Origin: CAG-177 sp964587915
GTDB lineage: Bacteria; Bacillota; Clostridia; Oscillospirales; Acutalibacteraceae
Direction of reading: 5' to 3'
DNA: 64,000 nt
Assembly (NCBI GenBank): GCA_964587915.1
Contig: CAZPMK010000006.1
Location: forward strand, 1-64,000
A program made the position numbers and the translations under genes. This document shows positions 1 to 9,253 of this stretch, one piece after another. A model generated the notes under the pieces. The model saw only the letters and a list, made by a program, of their open reading frames with translations. It searched no databases and was not told where the DNA came from. How positions within the stretch are numbered: the first letter of the stretch is position 1; the number at the start of each line of letters is the position of its first letter.

Positions 1-1464
1 ATATATACCGGCAGGACCCTGTTCGGTGCAAAGCCGCCCAAGGGTCAGGAGCTTGACGACCACTATTTCGGTGCAATAAAGCCCCGTGTTGCCGCATTCA
101 TGAAAGAGCTTGATGACGAGCTTTGGAAGGTTGGCGTGCTTGCAAAGACGGAGCACAACGAAGCAGCTCCCGCACAGCATGAAATGGCACCGATTTTCAC
201 CACCACGAATATTTCTGCTGACCACAATCAGCTCACCATGGAGCTTATGCAAAAGGTTGCCAAAAAGCATGACATGGTTTGTCTGCTTCACGAAAAGCCC
301 TTTGCCGGAGTGAACGGAAGCGGAAAGCATAACAACTGGTCTCTGTCAACGAACACGGGAATGAATCTTCTTGAGCCGGGTGAAACTCCCTATGAAAACG
401 CACAATTCCTGCTTTTCCTCTGTGCCGTTATAAAAGCGGTTGACGAATATCAGGATATGCTGCGTATTTCCGTAGCTTCTGCGGGTAACGATCACCGTTT
501 GGGTGCAAACGAAGCCCCTCCCGCCATCGTTTCCATGTTCCTCGGAACGGATCTTTCGGAAATTCTCGAAACGATAGAAGCTGACCGCGAATACGATGCA
601 AAAGAGCAGGATCTCATGCGTATCGGCGTTCATACTCTTCCCAAATTCCCCAAGGATACCACCGACAGAAACAGAACCTCCCCCTTTGCTTTTACGGGTA
701 ACAAGTTTGAGTTCCGTATGCTCGGCTCTGCTTCCTCCATTTCCTGCTGTAACACCGTTATCAACACGGCGGTTGCCGAGGAGCTTCGCCAGTTTGCCGA
801 CATACTTGAAAACGCAGAATGCTTTGAAACCTCGCTCCATGAGCTTATCAAAAAGACTATCAAGGAGCATAAGCGTATAATTTTCAACGGTGACGGCTAC
901 GACGAGGCATGGGTTGCAGAGGCGGAAAAGAGAGGACTTTCCAATCTCAAAACAACTCCCGATGCACTTGCCCATATGCTCGATAAGAAGAATGTTGAGC
1001 TGTTTGCATCTCACAAGGTATTTACCCCTGAAGAATTTACGGCACGGCATGAGGTTCGTCTCGAAAACTATTGCAAAATAGTCAACATCGAAGCTCTCAC
1101 CATGCTTGATATGGCTCGCAAGGATATTCTTCCCGCAATGAGCCTTTATTCCGCTCAGCTTGCCGATTCCGTCGCAAAGAAGAATGCGGTACTCCCCGAC
1201 ATCGACTGTACATATGAAAAAGAAAATCTCGACACCCTGTGTGCTCTCCTCGGTTCGGCTCATTCCGCTGTCAAAAAGCTCGAAAAGGATTTGTGCGAAT
1301 CAAAGGCAATCGTTGTAATGGACGAGCTTGCACAATTCTACAAGTCGGTAATCATTCCCGATATGTGTGACTTGCGTAACGCGGCAGACGAGGCGGAAAC
1401 TCTTTCGTCATCGAGTGCATGGCCCTATCCCTCATACGGTGACCTCCTTTTCGGAGTAAGATAA
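1..1464 (+). CDS. glnN: Glutamine synthetase type III, C-terminal part (5' end outside window)
   Basis: ATP-dependent synthesis of glutamine from glutamate and ammonia in the cytoplasm. The open frame runs in from base 1, so the first Met (base 100) is internal. About 487 residues are visible of a family that is usually near 700. Family-typical stretches include KTEHNEAAPAQHE, FAGVNGSGKHNNWS (catalytic-core residues) and AGNDHRLGANEAPP. The C-terminal part after about residue 250 is the helical extension of the GSIII group, which separates it from the shorter GlnA type I enzymes. It ends in a hairpin with a weak U tract, and the next gene converges on it. No frameshift is seen. Assignment is firm; the start and promoter cannot be seen. 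Confidence 0.95.
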   Translation: MYTGRTLFGAKPPKGQELDDHYFGAIKPRVAAFMKELDDELWKVGVLAKTEHNEAAPAQHEMAPIFTTTNISADHNQLTMELMQKVAKKHDMVCLLHEKPFAGVNGSGKHNNWSLSTNTGMNLLEPGETPYENAQFLLFLCAVIKAVDEYQDMLRISVASAGNDHRLGANEAPPAIVSMFLGTDLSEILETIEADREYDAKEQDLMRIGVHTLPKFPKDTTDRNRTSPFAFTGNKFEFRMLGSASSISCCNTVINTAVAEELRQFADILENAECFETSLHELIKKTIKEHKRIIFNGDGYDEAWVAEAEKRGLSNLKTTPDALAHMLDKKNVELFASHKVFTPEEFTARHEVRLENYCKIVNIEALTMLDMARKDILPAMSLYSAQLADSVAKKNAVLPDIDCTYEKENLDTLCALLGSAHSAVKKLEKDLCESKAIVVMDELAQFYKSVIIPDMCDLRNAADEAETLSSSSAWPYPSYGDLLFGVR

Positions 1465-1467
1465 GAA

Positions 1468-1502
1468 AAAATCGGCAGTCTGCTTTTGCGGCTGTCGATT
1501 TT
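1468..1502 (+). terminator. Hairpin after glutamine synthetase
   Basis: A 13-bp stem with two G-U pairs (arms 1468-1480 and 1490-1502) begins 4 bases after the stop codon. The 3' arm ends in TTTT, which fits a Rho-independent terminator. Confidence 0.65.
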
Positions 1503-1512
1503 CAACAATTAA

Positions 1513-1552
1513 AAAAATGCTCTGCGATGGATTTTCACCGCAGAGCATTTTT
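1513..1552. terminator. Bidirectional terminator between convergent genes
   Basis: Perfect 14-bp inverted repeat (1513-1526 with 1539-1552) flanked by A-tracts and T-tracts on both sides. It can stop the glutamine synthetase transcript and the converging aldehyde dehydrogenase transcript. Confidence 0.85.
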
Positions 1553-1561
1553 GTTAGTAAA

Positions 1562-3085
1562 TTATTTAAGGTCTCCGCCTACCGAACCGTCCCAAGTATC
1601 AACGGTTTTGGCTTTCATTTCCTCTTCATCGAACCAACGGGTGGTAACAGCCTTTGTTTCGGTGTAGAAACGGAATCCGTCCTTGCCGAGGCAATGAAGA
1701 TCACCGAAGAATGACTGCTTGTGACCGGTGAACGGGAAAATTCCTACGGGAACGGGGATACCGACGTTTACGCCGACCATACCGCCGTCCGTTCTCTTTG
1801 CAAACTCTCTTGCATAGTAACCGCTCTGAGTGAAGATAACAGAACCGTTTGCAAAGGGATTGGCGTTCATTATTTTAAGACCCTCTTCAAAATCCTTAAC
1901 TCTCTTGATGCAAAGAACGGGTCCGAAAATCTCTCTTGTACCGATGGTCATATCCTCGGTAACATGGTCAAAAATGGTGGGGCCAACATAGAAGCCGTTT
2001 TCATATCCGGGAACAACGGGATTTCTGCCGTCGAGAACAAGCTCAGCGCCTTCCTCGATGCCCTTTTCAATCCAATTGAGTATGGACTGTCTGTGTGCCT
2101 CGGTAACAACGGGGCCGAGTGTTGATTCCTTGTCGTATGCCGGACCGAGCTTCAGCTCCTTGGCAAACTTAACAAGATATCCTACAAGCTCATCGGCAAT
2201 GCTTTCCTGTGCAACAATAACAGGCAAAGCCATGCAACGTTCACCGGCACAGCCGAAGGATGAATTGATTATACCTCTTGCACTTCTCTCAAGAGCGGCA
2301 TCCTCAAGAACAAGGCCGTGGTTCTTAGCCTCGCAAAGAGCCTGAACTCTCTTGCCGTTTGCAGCGGCCTGAGAATAAATATGAAGTCCTACGCTTGTTG
2401 AACCGACAAAGGTGATACCCTTAACATCGGGGTGCTGCATGAAGATTTCTGCTTCATTTCTCGAGCAGGTAACAATATTGATAACGCCGTCGGGAAGACC
2501 TGCCTCCTGCCAAAGCTCTGCCATTCTCATGCAGGTCATCGGAGTCATGGAAGCAGCTTTAAGAACGATTGTATTACCGCAGGCTATGCAGATGGGAGAC
2601 ATCCAGCCCATGGGAATCATACCGGGGAAGTTAAAGGGAACAATACCTGCAAAAACGCCGACGGGCTCTCTGTAAAGAGTGGTGTCGTATCCGCTGGAGG
2701 TATCTCTCATGCTCTCGCCCATGAGAAGTGACGGTGCGGAGCAAGCAAGCTCTACAGGCTCTTTAACCTTGAGAATATCGCCCTTTGCTTCGTTCCAAAC
2801 CTTACCGTGCTCTCTTGCACATATCTCGGTAAGCTCGTCCATGTGCTCCTCGAGAAGCTCACGGAATTTGAAAACAACCTGTACTCTTTTCATGACGGGA
2901 ACGTTTGACCAGCTCTTGAATGCTTCCTTTGCACAAGCGATGGCTTCGTTTACCTCGTCCTTGGTGCAGCATGGAGTCTGAGCAATAACTTCGCCGGTGC
3001 TGGGATTATAGACATCCATATATTTTTCGCACTTGGAATCGAGCCATTTACCGCCTGCAAAATACTTGAGTTTTTTTACTGACAT
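1562..3085 (-). CDS. mmsA: Methylmalonate-semialdehyde dehydrogenase, CoA-acylating
   Basis: ALDH-superfamily enzyme that oxidises (methyl)malonate semialdehyde to acetyl- or propionyl-CoA with NAD and CoA. Visible signs: the motif VPFNFPGMIPMGW, the nucleotide-binding turn FVGSTSVG, QALCEAKNHG (in this subgroup replacing the general-base region of hydrolytic ALDHs) and the catalytic cysteine in GERCMAL, near residue 284. Length is 507 aa, normal for MmsA/IolA. An upstream GTG at 3094 is in frame, but the GGAG site lies about 9 bases before the ATG at 3085, which fixes the start. It has its own promoter 5' of the ATG, so it is separate from the sugar operon upstream. No inositol or valine pathway genes are adjacent, so the physiological substrate is open. 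Confidence 0.88.
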   Translation of the reverse strand: MSVKKLKYFAGGKWLDSKCEKYMDVYNPSTGEVIAQTPCCTKDEVNEAIACAKEAFKSWSNVPVMKRVQVVFKFRELLEEHMDELTEICAREHGKVWNEAKGDILKVKEPVELACSAPSLLMGESMRDTSSGYDTTLYREPVGVFAGIVPFNFPGMIPMGWMSPICIACGNTIVLKAASMTPMTCMRMAELWQEAGLPDGVINIVTCSRNEAEIFMQHPDVKGITFVGSTSVGLHIYSQAAANGKRVQALCEAKNHGLVLEDAALERSARGIINSSFGCAGERCMALPVIVAQESIADELVGYLVKFAKELKLGPAYDKESTLGPVVTEAHRQSILNWIEKGIEEGAELVLDGRNPVVPGYENGFYVGPTIFDHVTEDMTIGTREIFGPVLCIKRVKDFEEGLKIMNANPFANGSVIFTQSGYYAREFAKRTDGGMVGVNVGIPVPVGIFPFTGHKQSFFGDLHCLGKDGFRFYTETKAVTTRWFDEEEMKAKTVDTWDGSVGGDLK

Positions 3086-3122
3086 TGATAACACTCCGTT
3101 CTTTTATTAAGTTTACCTGTAT

Positions 3123-3151
3123 ATTCTATAACTTTTTCATTGATATGTCAA
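3123..3151 (-). promoter_or_regulatory. Sigma-A promoter of the aldehyde dehydrogenase
   Basis: On the minus strand TTGACA (3151-3146), a 17-base spacer and TAGAAT (3128-3123), about 40 bases before the start codon. Near-consensus. Confidence 0.8.
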
Positions 3152-3158
3152 CATTTTT

Positions 3159-4130
3159 TCAATTAAATCTTATTCCCGCCGACTCTCGGATTGCTTTCAT
3201 CGCACGACTTACCTGTAAAGCTACTTTGCTTGACAACGCATATTTTTCACTGCTTTCTCCTGCAATGAACGCCTCAAACGCCGCCGCCTCATATCCCATA
3301 AGCTCCGCCTTGGGCGTATCGCCGTGAACGCTATATTTTTCACCGTTTTCCGTCGTCAGCTCCACGCCTGTCAGCTTGGAGATTGAGGCTATTTTCAGCG
3401 TACCCTTATCCCCCAAAATCTGAGAGCCTGCCGTATCCTGCGCGAGCTTTGAGTATGTAAAGGTAATGACCTTGTCACTATAGGTAAAAATAACACTTCC
3501 GCACCCGTCCGCTCCGCTGTCCAAAAACACCGATTTTGCGGTAATTTCATCGGGAAAGCCGAAAATATCAATGGCGGGATATACACAATATATGCCGAGG
3601 TCCATAAGTCCGCCCGTTGCAAATGCAGGATTAAATATATTCGGCAGCTCCCCTCTTTGATATGCCGGATACTTTGATGAAAGCTGCGAAAAGTCAAAAT
3701 GTACACTTGTCACTTTTCCGAGCTTGGCAACGACATCACGGAATTTTTCACGCACGGGGTTGTGCATATACATTATCGCTTCCATGTATATGAGTCCTTT
3801 TTTCGCCGCAAGGCTCTGCAAGCTCTCCAATTCCTCCGGCTCCGTTGTTATCGGCTTTTCGCAGATTACGTGCTTACCCGCAAGAAGCATTTTTTTCGAT
3901 TGAGAAAAGTGCAATGAATTGGGGCTTGCGATATAAACGCAGTCTATATCCGATGCGGCAAATTCGTCGATATCCGTATAAACCTTATCTATACCGTTCC
4001 TTTCGGCAAACGCCTTTCCCGTCTCGGTACTTCTCGAATATATCGCCGATATTTCCGAATTGCAGGCAATGCGTACTCCCTCAATAAATGCTTCGGAAAT
4101 CCAGCCTGTTCCGATTATTCCGTACTTCAT
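3159..4130 (-). CDS. Gfo/Idh/MocA family NAD(P)-dependent oxidoreductase
   Basis: Predicted sugar or sugar-derivative dehydrogenase, cytoplasmic, 323 aa (normal length). The N-terminal Rossmann fold starts with YGIIGTGWIS. The family motif CEKPITT sits at residues 90-96; its Lys contacts the nicotinamide and substrate. The C-terminal half has the alpha/beta substrate domain (FDFSQLSSKYP, GGLMDLGIYCV). The start has AAAGGAG upstream and lies one base after the stop of the rhamnosidase gene, so it is the last gene of the manA - ABC-F - GH78 operon. The context suggests a step in handling deoxyhexose or glycoside products; the substrate cannot be read from the sequence. Confidence 0.88.
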   Translation of the reverse strand: MKYGIIGTGWISEAFIEGVRIACNSEISAIYSRSTETGKAFAERNGIDKVYTDIDEFAASDIDCVYIASPNSLHFSQSKKMLLAGKHVICEKPITTEPEELESLQSLAAKKGLIYMEAIMYMHNPVREKFRDVVAKLGKVTSVHFDFSQLSSKYPAYQRGELPNIFNPAFATGGLMDLGIYCVYPAIDIFGFPDEITAKSVFLDSGADGCGSVIFTYSDKVITFTYSKLAQDTAGSQILGDKGTLKIASISKLTGVELTTENGEKYSVHGDTPKAELMGYEAAAFEAFIAGESSEKYALSSKVALQVSRAMKAIRESAGIRFN

Positions 4131-4131
4131 T

Positions 4132-6294
4132 TTATTGAGCTCCTTTAATGCTGACAGTAAATTCTTTTTCGCCGCTGAACGCTTCCTTTATGCCGCCGCA
4201 AACAAATTCGGCTTCAATTCTCGGGTCGGCATACACTTTGACCACGGCAAAATCGCCGTACTTTTTGTATTCAACCGAAATAACACCTTTTTCGGTCGTT
4301 ATGTGTCCCTTTGCGGTGTTCATTCCGTCAACAAATCTCGGAGAAATAACAGCTTTCTCAAAGCCCGCACCGTCCTCGGGCTGAGCTATTCCCAAAAGAT
4401 ATGTGAAAATATATTTTGTAACGGCACCGAACATCGGATGATTGTGCGAACGCTCGCCATCCCAATATTCCCAAAGTGTAGTGGCACCCTCACGCCTCAT
4501 GTGGTCAAAGGATACTTCTTTTCTGCTTGAAAGAAGCTCGTATGCAAGCTGTGATTCGCCGATTTCAAACAGATATTCCGTCAACAGCTTGGTCGCTATT
4601 ATTCCTGTATCGTACATTCCGAGATTTTTGTATTTCTTGATAACCTGATTCTTTACCGCTTCGTTGCCGAGACCGATTCTGAGTGCAAGACACGATGCAC
4701 CCTGAACGTCGCCGCAATAGGTTCGTTGCTGCGGACTGAAATAGGCAATGTCAATCGCCTTTTTTACTCGGCTGATGCGTTCTCTGAGATACTCGGTTTC
4801 GCTTTCTCGCCCGATAATATTCGATATATGAATTACCTGCTCCATAAATCCGACATAGAGGCAGGTGTTCACGTATGTTTCGGGGATTTTTATGGAATCG
4901 GGAGTACACCAGTCGCCGAGGCACCAGCCGCCCTCCTCCTCATGCCAAACAAGTCCGTTATCGCTCCTGCTTTCAAGATAATCAAGATATTTCAGCATTT
5001 TGGGGAAAAATTCTTCAAGCACGCCGATATCTCCGTATACTTTATAATAATTATATGGTACTTCGACTATTGCACCGCCCCAACCGGCAGGGCCGCCGCC
5101 TCCGCCCATAAACGGTGCGGTATGCTGAACGTGACCGCTTTTTCTGCATTGGCAATCGGCAACATCATCAAGCCATTTACGGTAAAAGCTCTTGCAATCG
5201 AGCAGAAGCATCGCCGTTTCTGCACAAAGCTGACCGTCACCCGTATAGCCGAGCCGTTCAAGGTGCGGACAATCGGACGGCACACCGCAATGCATATTGC
5301 AAAGCTGAGTTCTCACATATGTTGAATACAGCCAATTGAGCTGTTCGTTATCGCTTTCAAAGGCGGAGGTCTGCGGGCAATCAGCGTGTACGACATCCAC
5401 TCGGAGCGGTTTGGCTCCGCGAACCTTGAAATATCTGAAGCCGTGCCATGTGAAATGGGGGATATATTCTCTCTCCGTGCCGTCGGTGATAAATTCATCC
5501 TCTTGAAAACCGCTTTTAAAGCCCGACACACGCTTCTGCTTTCCCTCAAGCTCCTCGGCATAGATGACATTTATCGTCTTTCCCGCTTCATCACAAGCAA
5601 AAACCGCATATCCCACGGTGTTTTCACCCGCATCATATATGCTCTCGCCGTTTTCCTCTTTAATCAGAGTCGGAATTATACTGCGTATAACCTTGTCACA
5701 CGGGGACTTCTGAATATAAAGCTCCGTTTCGGGCGGCTCAATCTCATGACTCTTTGCAAATTGATTTTCGTCGGTCGGGACAAGCGTGTAATCATGCATT
5801 TCTCCCGCATAAAGATTATTTTTCGTAACAAATCCGCCGTGGCACCGGGTGCTTTCATCGCTGACAACTTCACCGCTTGCTTTTTCTATAATGTAGCACA
5901 GCTTCGGCGTACCGAAATCAACCGAGCCCTCGGCACTTTTTTTGCCCTGATAATAGTAGCCGCCGCCGAGCAGAACAGCAAGAGTGTTTTCTCCCTCCCT
6001 GAGATATTCGGAAATGAGATATCTCATGCAATAAGTTCGGTAACTCATTTCATCGGTTATGGGATAATACATCTCGGTCGTATCTCTTTTGTTATAGCTT
6101 GAAGCGTTGGGAGCAAAGAGATCATCACTCACCTTGACACCGTTAATATACAGCTTAAAGCAACCGAGTCCGCATATCGTGATGTATGCTTCTTCCTTTT
6201 CATTTGCGTTGAAACGGCGGAAGAAAATCGGTGCGGCACTCATCGGGTTGCTTTCAATCCAACGGGCGTTCTTGAAAATTTCTGTGTGCTTCAT
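4132..6294 (-). CDS. GH78-type alpha-L-rhamnosidase
   Basis: Glycoside hydrolase of 720 aa, without a signal peptide, so probably cytoplasmic and acting on imported rhamnosides. Residues 40-110 look like the Bac_rhamnosid_N beta domain (LYINGVKVSDD). The catalytic (alpha/alpha)6 barrel starts near 310 with the conserved acidic block DCPHLERLGYTGD at 341-353, which holds the predicted general-acid Glu. GGGGGPAGWGGA and LWEYWDGERSHNH follow, and the last 80 residues form the usual C-terminal beta domain. Its ATG overlaps the TAA of the ABC-F gene (TAATG), which suggests translational coupling. Preference for rhamnose over another deoxy-sugar is inferred from the family. Confidence 0.87.
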   Translation of the reverse strand: MKHTEIFKNARWIESNPMSAAPIFFRRFNANEKEEAYITICGLGCFKLYINGVKVSDDLFAPNASSYNKRDTTEMYYPITDEMSYRTYCMRYLISEYLREGENTLAVLLGGGYYYQGKKSAEGSVDFGTPKLCYIIEKASGEVVSDESTRCHGGFVTKNNLYAGEMHDYTLVPTDENQFAKSHEIEPPETELYIQKSPCDKVIRSIIPTLIKEENGESIYDAGENTVGYAVFACDEAGKTINVIYAEELEGKQKRVSGFKSGFQEDEFITDGTEREYIPHFTWHGFRYFKVRGAKPLRVDVVHADCPQTSAFESDNEQLNWLYSTYVRTQLCNMHCGVPSDCPHLERLGYTGDGQLCAETAMLLLDCKSFYRKWLDDVADCQCRKSGHVQHTAPFMGGGGGPAGWGGAIVEVPYNYYKVYGDIGVLEEFFPKMLKYLDYLESRSDNGLVWHEEEGGWCLGDWCTPDSIKIPETYVNTCLYVGFMEQVIHISNIIGRESETEYLRERISRVKKAIDIAYFSPQQRTYCGDVQGASCLALRIGLGNEAVKNQVIKKYKNLGMYDTGIIATKLLTEYLFEIGESQLAYELLSSRKEVSFDHMRREGATTLWEYWDGERSHNHPMFGAVTKYIFTYLLGIAQPEDGAGFEKAVISPRFVDGMNTAKGHITTEKGVISVEYKKYGDFAVVKVYADPRIEAEFVCGGIKEAFSGEKEFTVSIKGAQ

Positions 6295-8210
6295 TAAAAT
6301 TCTCCGTTCAAGAGCTGTTCGAGGCGTTTATTTTCCTGCTCCCACTCATCCATAAGTGAAAGCTGCTGCCGTGTCAGCTCGTCAATTTTTTGTGTGTATT
6401 CCAATACTTTTTCATAATCTGCCGATACCTCCGGACTTGATAAAAGTCCGTTTGTTTTTTCTATTTCGGCATCAAGGGTGTCAATCTGAGCTTCATCACG
6501 CCGAATTTTTCCTTTAAGTCGGTTGATTTCACTCTCCCTTTCCTTACGGAGCTTGTATGAATTTTCTTTCGGCTGTGATTTTTGCGGTTTTTCCTTTGCC
6601 TGAAGCAGGACGGCATCGGCATAATCGTTGTAATCTCCGTCAAAACGCTCGAATCCGTCGGGCTTCATGCAATAAATTTTCGTTGAGAGCTTATTGATAA
6701 AATATCTGTCGTGGGAAACGGCAATTATCGTTCCCTCATAATCTGCAAGTGCCGACTCAAGCACTTCTCTTGACGGAATATCAAGGTGGTTTGTCGGCTC
6801 ATCGAGCAAAAGCACGTTTGCACCCGAAAGCATGAGCTTTAACAGACACAGCTTCGCCTTTTCGCCGCCGCTCAAATCGTCCACCTGCTTGAAAACATCG
6901 TCCCCTCTGAAAAGAAAAAGGGAAAGATAGCTTCGTACCATCGTCTCGGTAAAGGTTCGGTGCTCGTCCCATATTTCATCGAGAACGCTTTTACCGCCCG
7001 TAAGATTTTCGAGGCTCTGGTCAAAATATCCCGTTTTCACGTTCGCACCAAAGGTAAAGCTGCCGCCGTCACTAGGCATACGACGCATCAAAATTCGCAA
7101 AAGCGTGGTTTTTCCGCAGCCGTTCGCACCGAGTACAAACACCCTGTCGCCTTTGTAGACAAGCATTTCGCCGTTTTCAAAAAGCCTTTTGCTTCCGAAA
7201 GCCTTTGAAAGACCGTGTACTGCAAGAACGTCATTGCCCGTTTCGCATTCGGGGACAAAATTCACACGCATTTTTGCCGCCGTCTTTTCGGGAATGACAA
7301 GCTCGGCTTTCTTTTTTTCAAGCATCTTCCGCTTACTTTCCGCCGTGATAAAATTCCGCTCGCGGGCAAAGGAGCGTTGCTGTTCAATGATTCCCTCTAT
7401 TCGCTTAATTTCTTCAAGCTGATTTTCATATCTTTTGCGTTCACTTTCAAGCCGTTCCTCTCGGAGCTTCAAATATGTTGAATAATTCCCCTTCGCACTG
7501 TGGCAACGGCGGTTTGAAAGCTCCACCGTTTTATTTGTCACCTTATCAAGAAAATATCTGTCATGGGAAATAACGATAACCGTTCCTTTGTATGAGGACA
7601 GGAAGCCCTCGAGCCACTCGGTGCCGGAAATGTCAAGATGATTCGTCGGCTCGTCAAGGAGCAGAAGCTGTGCTTCACTCAAAAGGAGCTTGCACATACT
7701 CAGCTTTGAACGCTGGCCGCCGCTGAGCTTATCGCAGGTAAGGCTGAAATCATTTTCGGAAAAGCCGAGGCCCAACAGTGCCGCCCGTGTTCTGCTCTTG
7801 TAAGTAAGACCGCCCGAGGCTTGATATTCCTCTTGAAGCTCGTTTTGCCTCTCAATAAGCTCGTTTCGGATGTCGCTCTGCGTATCAATCCGCTGTGCAA
7901 GCAATTCAAGCTCATATTCCATACGCATAAGCGGAGTAAACACGGTGAGAGCCTCATCAAGAACGGTTCGCACAGAGCCGTGGCAGGCGTGCTGTTCCAA
8001 ATATCCGACTTTGGTTTGCTTTGAAATGAACACCGCACCGTCCGTCGGTTCAATTTCGCCAGTTATCACCTTGAAAAGCGTGGTCTTTCCCGTTCCGTTA
8101 GCTCCGATGAGACCGACAAAATCCCCCTCGTTCACATCAAAGGAAACATTCTCAAAAAGAACCTTTCCCGCAAAATCAACTTTTAAGTTTTGTATACCGA
8201 CTATCGCCAT
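6294..8210 (-). CDS. ABC-F family ATPase (translation-associated, duplicated ABC domains)
   Basis: Soluble twin-ATPase of 638 aa with no membrane segments, typical of the ABC-F group (EttA/Uup/YdiF/resistance types) that acts on the ribosome. Domain 1 has Walker A GANGTGKT (36-43), signature LSGGQ (162-166) and LLLLDEPTNHLD. A basic, helical inter-domain linker rich in Arg, Lys and Glu (about 245-325) corresponds to the P-site tRNA interaction motif. Domain 2 repeats GANGCGKT, LSGGE and LLLLDEPTNHLD. The C-terminus (about 560-638) is a predicted coiled coil. It follows manA by one base and overlaps the GH78 gene, an odd place for a translation factor. Whether it gives antibiotic protection cannot be decided here. 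Confidence 0.92.
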   Translation of the reverse strand: MAIVGIQNLKVDFAGKVLFENVSFDVNEGDFVGLIGANGTGKTTLFKVITGEIEPTDGAVFISKQTKVGYLEQHACHGSVRTVLDEALTVFTPLMRMEYELELLAQRIDTQSDIRNELIERQNELQEEYQASGGLTYKSRTRAALLGLGFSENDFSLTCDKLSGGQRSKLSMCKLLLSEAQLLLLDEPTNHLDISGTEWLEGFLSSYKGTVIVISHDRYFLDKVTNKTVELSNRRCHSAKGNYSTYLKLREERLESERKRYENQLEEIKRIEGIIEQQRSFARERNFITAESKRKMLEKKKAELVIPEKTAAKMRVNFVPECETGNDVLAVHGLSKAFGSKRLFENGEMLVYKGDRVFVLGANGCGKTTLLRILMRRMPSDGGSFTFGANVKTGYFDQSLENLTGGKSVLDEIWDEHRTFTETMVRSYLSLFLFRGDDVFKQVDDLSGGEKAKLCLLKLMLSGANVLLLDEPTNHLDIPSREVLESALADYEGTIIAVSHDRYFINKLSTKIYCMKPDGFERFDGDYNDYADAVLLQAKEKPQKSQPKENSYKLRKERESEINRLKGKIRRDEAQIDTLDAEIEKTNGLLSSPEVSADYEKVLEYTQKIDELTRQQLSLMDEWEQENKRLEQLLNGEF

Positions 8211-8211
8211 G

Positions 8212-9165
8212 TCAAATTCTCGTTTCTAAAATTTCAAGCTCACCCGTAACGGTGAAATTGCCGCTTCCCGCAGGAAGAAAGATACTGCTGCCCTTTTCAA
8301 GCTCAACGCTCTCGCCACAGCTTGTCAAAACGCCGTTTCCGCTGATAACAAGGAGTGAAACAAAGGATTTTTCGTCCGCCGTACCCTCAAATTTTCCGCC
8401 GATGTTGTCTTTCCACACCTTGAAAAGGTCACATTCGGCAAGAAGATTCGCACCATCTGTGTAAAGGCTGTCAGCTTTACAAAAATCCGGTTGAACGAAT
8501 TTTTCTCTCGTTGTGACGGCAAGAGCATCCGAAACGTGCAAATCTCTTGGTTTTCCGTCATTTCCGACTCTGCCGTAGTCATAAATTCTATATGTTGTAT
8601 TGGAGCTTTCCTGCACCTCGGCAAGTAAAATGCCTTTACAGATAGCATGAAGCGTACCCGACTCAATAAAGAAGAAATCGCCTGGTTTCACTTTGATTTT
8701 TGCGGTGTATTCGGTCAAGGTGTTATCTTTAATTGCGTTTTCAAAGCATTCCTTGCTTATGCTTTCGTTGAAGCCGAGAAGAAGGTGTGCATCCTCATCG
8801 CAATCTATGATGTACCAGCATTCCGTTTTGCTCTGTCCCCTGCCCGTCAGCTCACAGTATTCCTTTGTCGGATGAACCTGCACGGAAAGATCGTCCCTCG
8901 CATCTATAAATTTAATGAGTATGGGGAAATCGTCGAATCTCTCGGCGTTTTTTCCGCAAAGCTCGGGGTGCTCTTTAAGCATTTGAGAAAGAGGCTTGCC
9001 CGCATATTCGCCGTTTACAACGGTGCTTTCGCCCGCAGGATGACAGGAGAGCATCCAGCCCTCGGCGGCATTCTTCTTTTCGGTTTTTACATTATACTCA
9101 TCAATCAGCTTTCTTCCGCCCCATATGGTTTCGGATACATAAGGCTTTAATATAACAGGATACAT
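8212..9165 (-). CDS. manA: Mannose-6-phosphate isomerase, class I (zinc)
   Basis: Interconverts mannose-6-phosphate and fructose-6-phosphate. The 317-aa length fits the short Gram-positive form. Zinc ligands are visible in the cupin core: QVHP, the Glu in KTECW and the His in SGTLHA; the substrate-binding Arg lies in TYRIYDYGRVG. The start is ATG after CGGAGGAAAAATT, with an 88-bp divergent intergenic region to yaaL. It is the first gene of a four-gene operon with an ABC-F ATPase, a GH78 rhamnosidase and an oxidoreductase, which ties it to sugar utilisation as well as cell-wall sugar supply. Confidence 0.93.
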   Translation of the reverse strand: MYPVILKPYVSETIWGGRKLIDEYNVKTEKKNAAEGWMLSCHPAGESTVVNGEYAGKPLSQMLKEHPELCGKNAERFDDFPILIKFIDARDDLSVQVHPTKEYCELTGRGQSKTECWYIIDCDEDAHLLLGFNESISKECFENAIKDNTLTEYTAKIKVKPGDFFFIESGTLHAICKGILLAEVQESSNTTYRIYDYGRVGNDGKPRDLHVSDALAVTTREKFVQPDFCKADSLYTDGANLLAECDLFKVWKDNIGGKFEGTADEKSFVSLLVISGNGVLTSCGESVELEKGSSIFLPAGSGNFTVTGELEILETRI

Positions 9166-9253
9166 AATTTTTCCTCCGAAATAATTTATTCGGTATTATT
9201 TTATCATATAAATCCAATAATTTCTATAGTATATTTACAGGAGGACTGAAATT

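Noticed and set aside
346..1263. Long minus-strand ORF (305 codons) opposite glutamine synthetase
   Set aside because: It is the antisense shadow of a strongly conserved gene, with Cys/Phe/Arg-rich composition and no family motif or ribosome site.
3086..3094. GTG start three codons upstream for the aldehyde dehydrogenase
   Set aside because: The GGAG ribosome site directly abuts this GTG; spacing fits the ATG at 3085.
4726..6102. Plus-strand ORFs of 199 and 238 codons inside the rhamnosidase gene
   Set aside because: They lie opposite a recognised GH78 enzyme; their composition is that of reverse-complement frames.
9166..9253. Sporulation-sigma promoter before yaaL-bofA
   Set aside because: TATAGT and CATATAAAT boxes exist but neither a sigma-A nor a sigma-E/G spacing is convincing.
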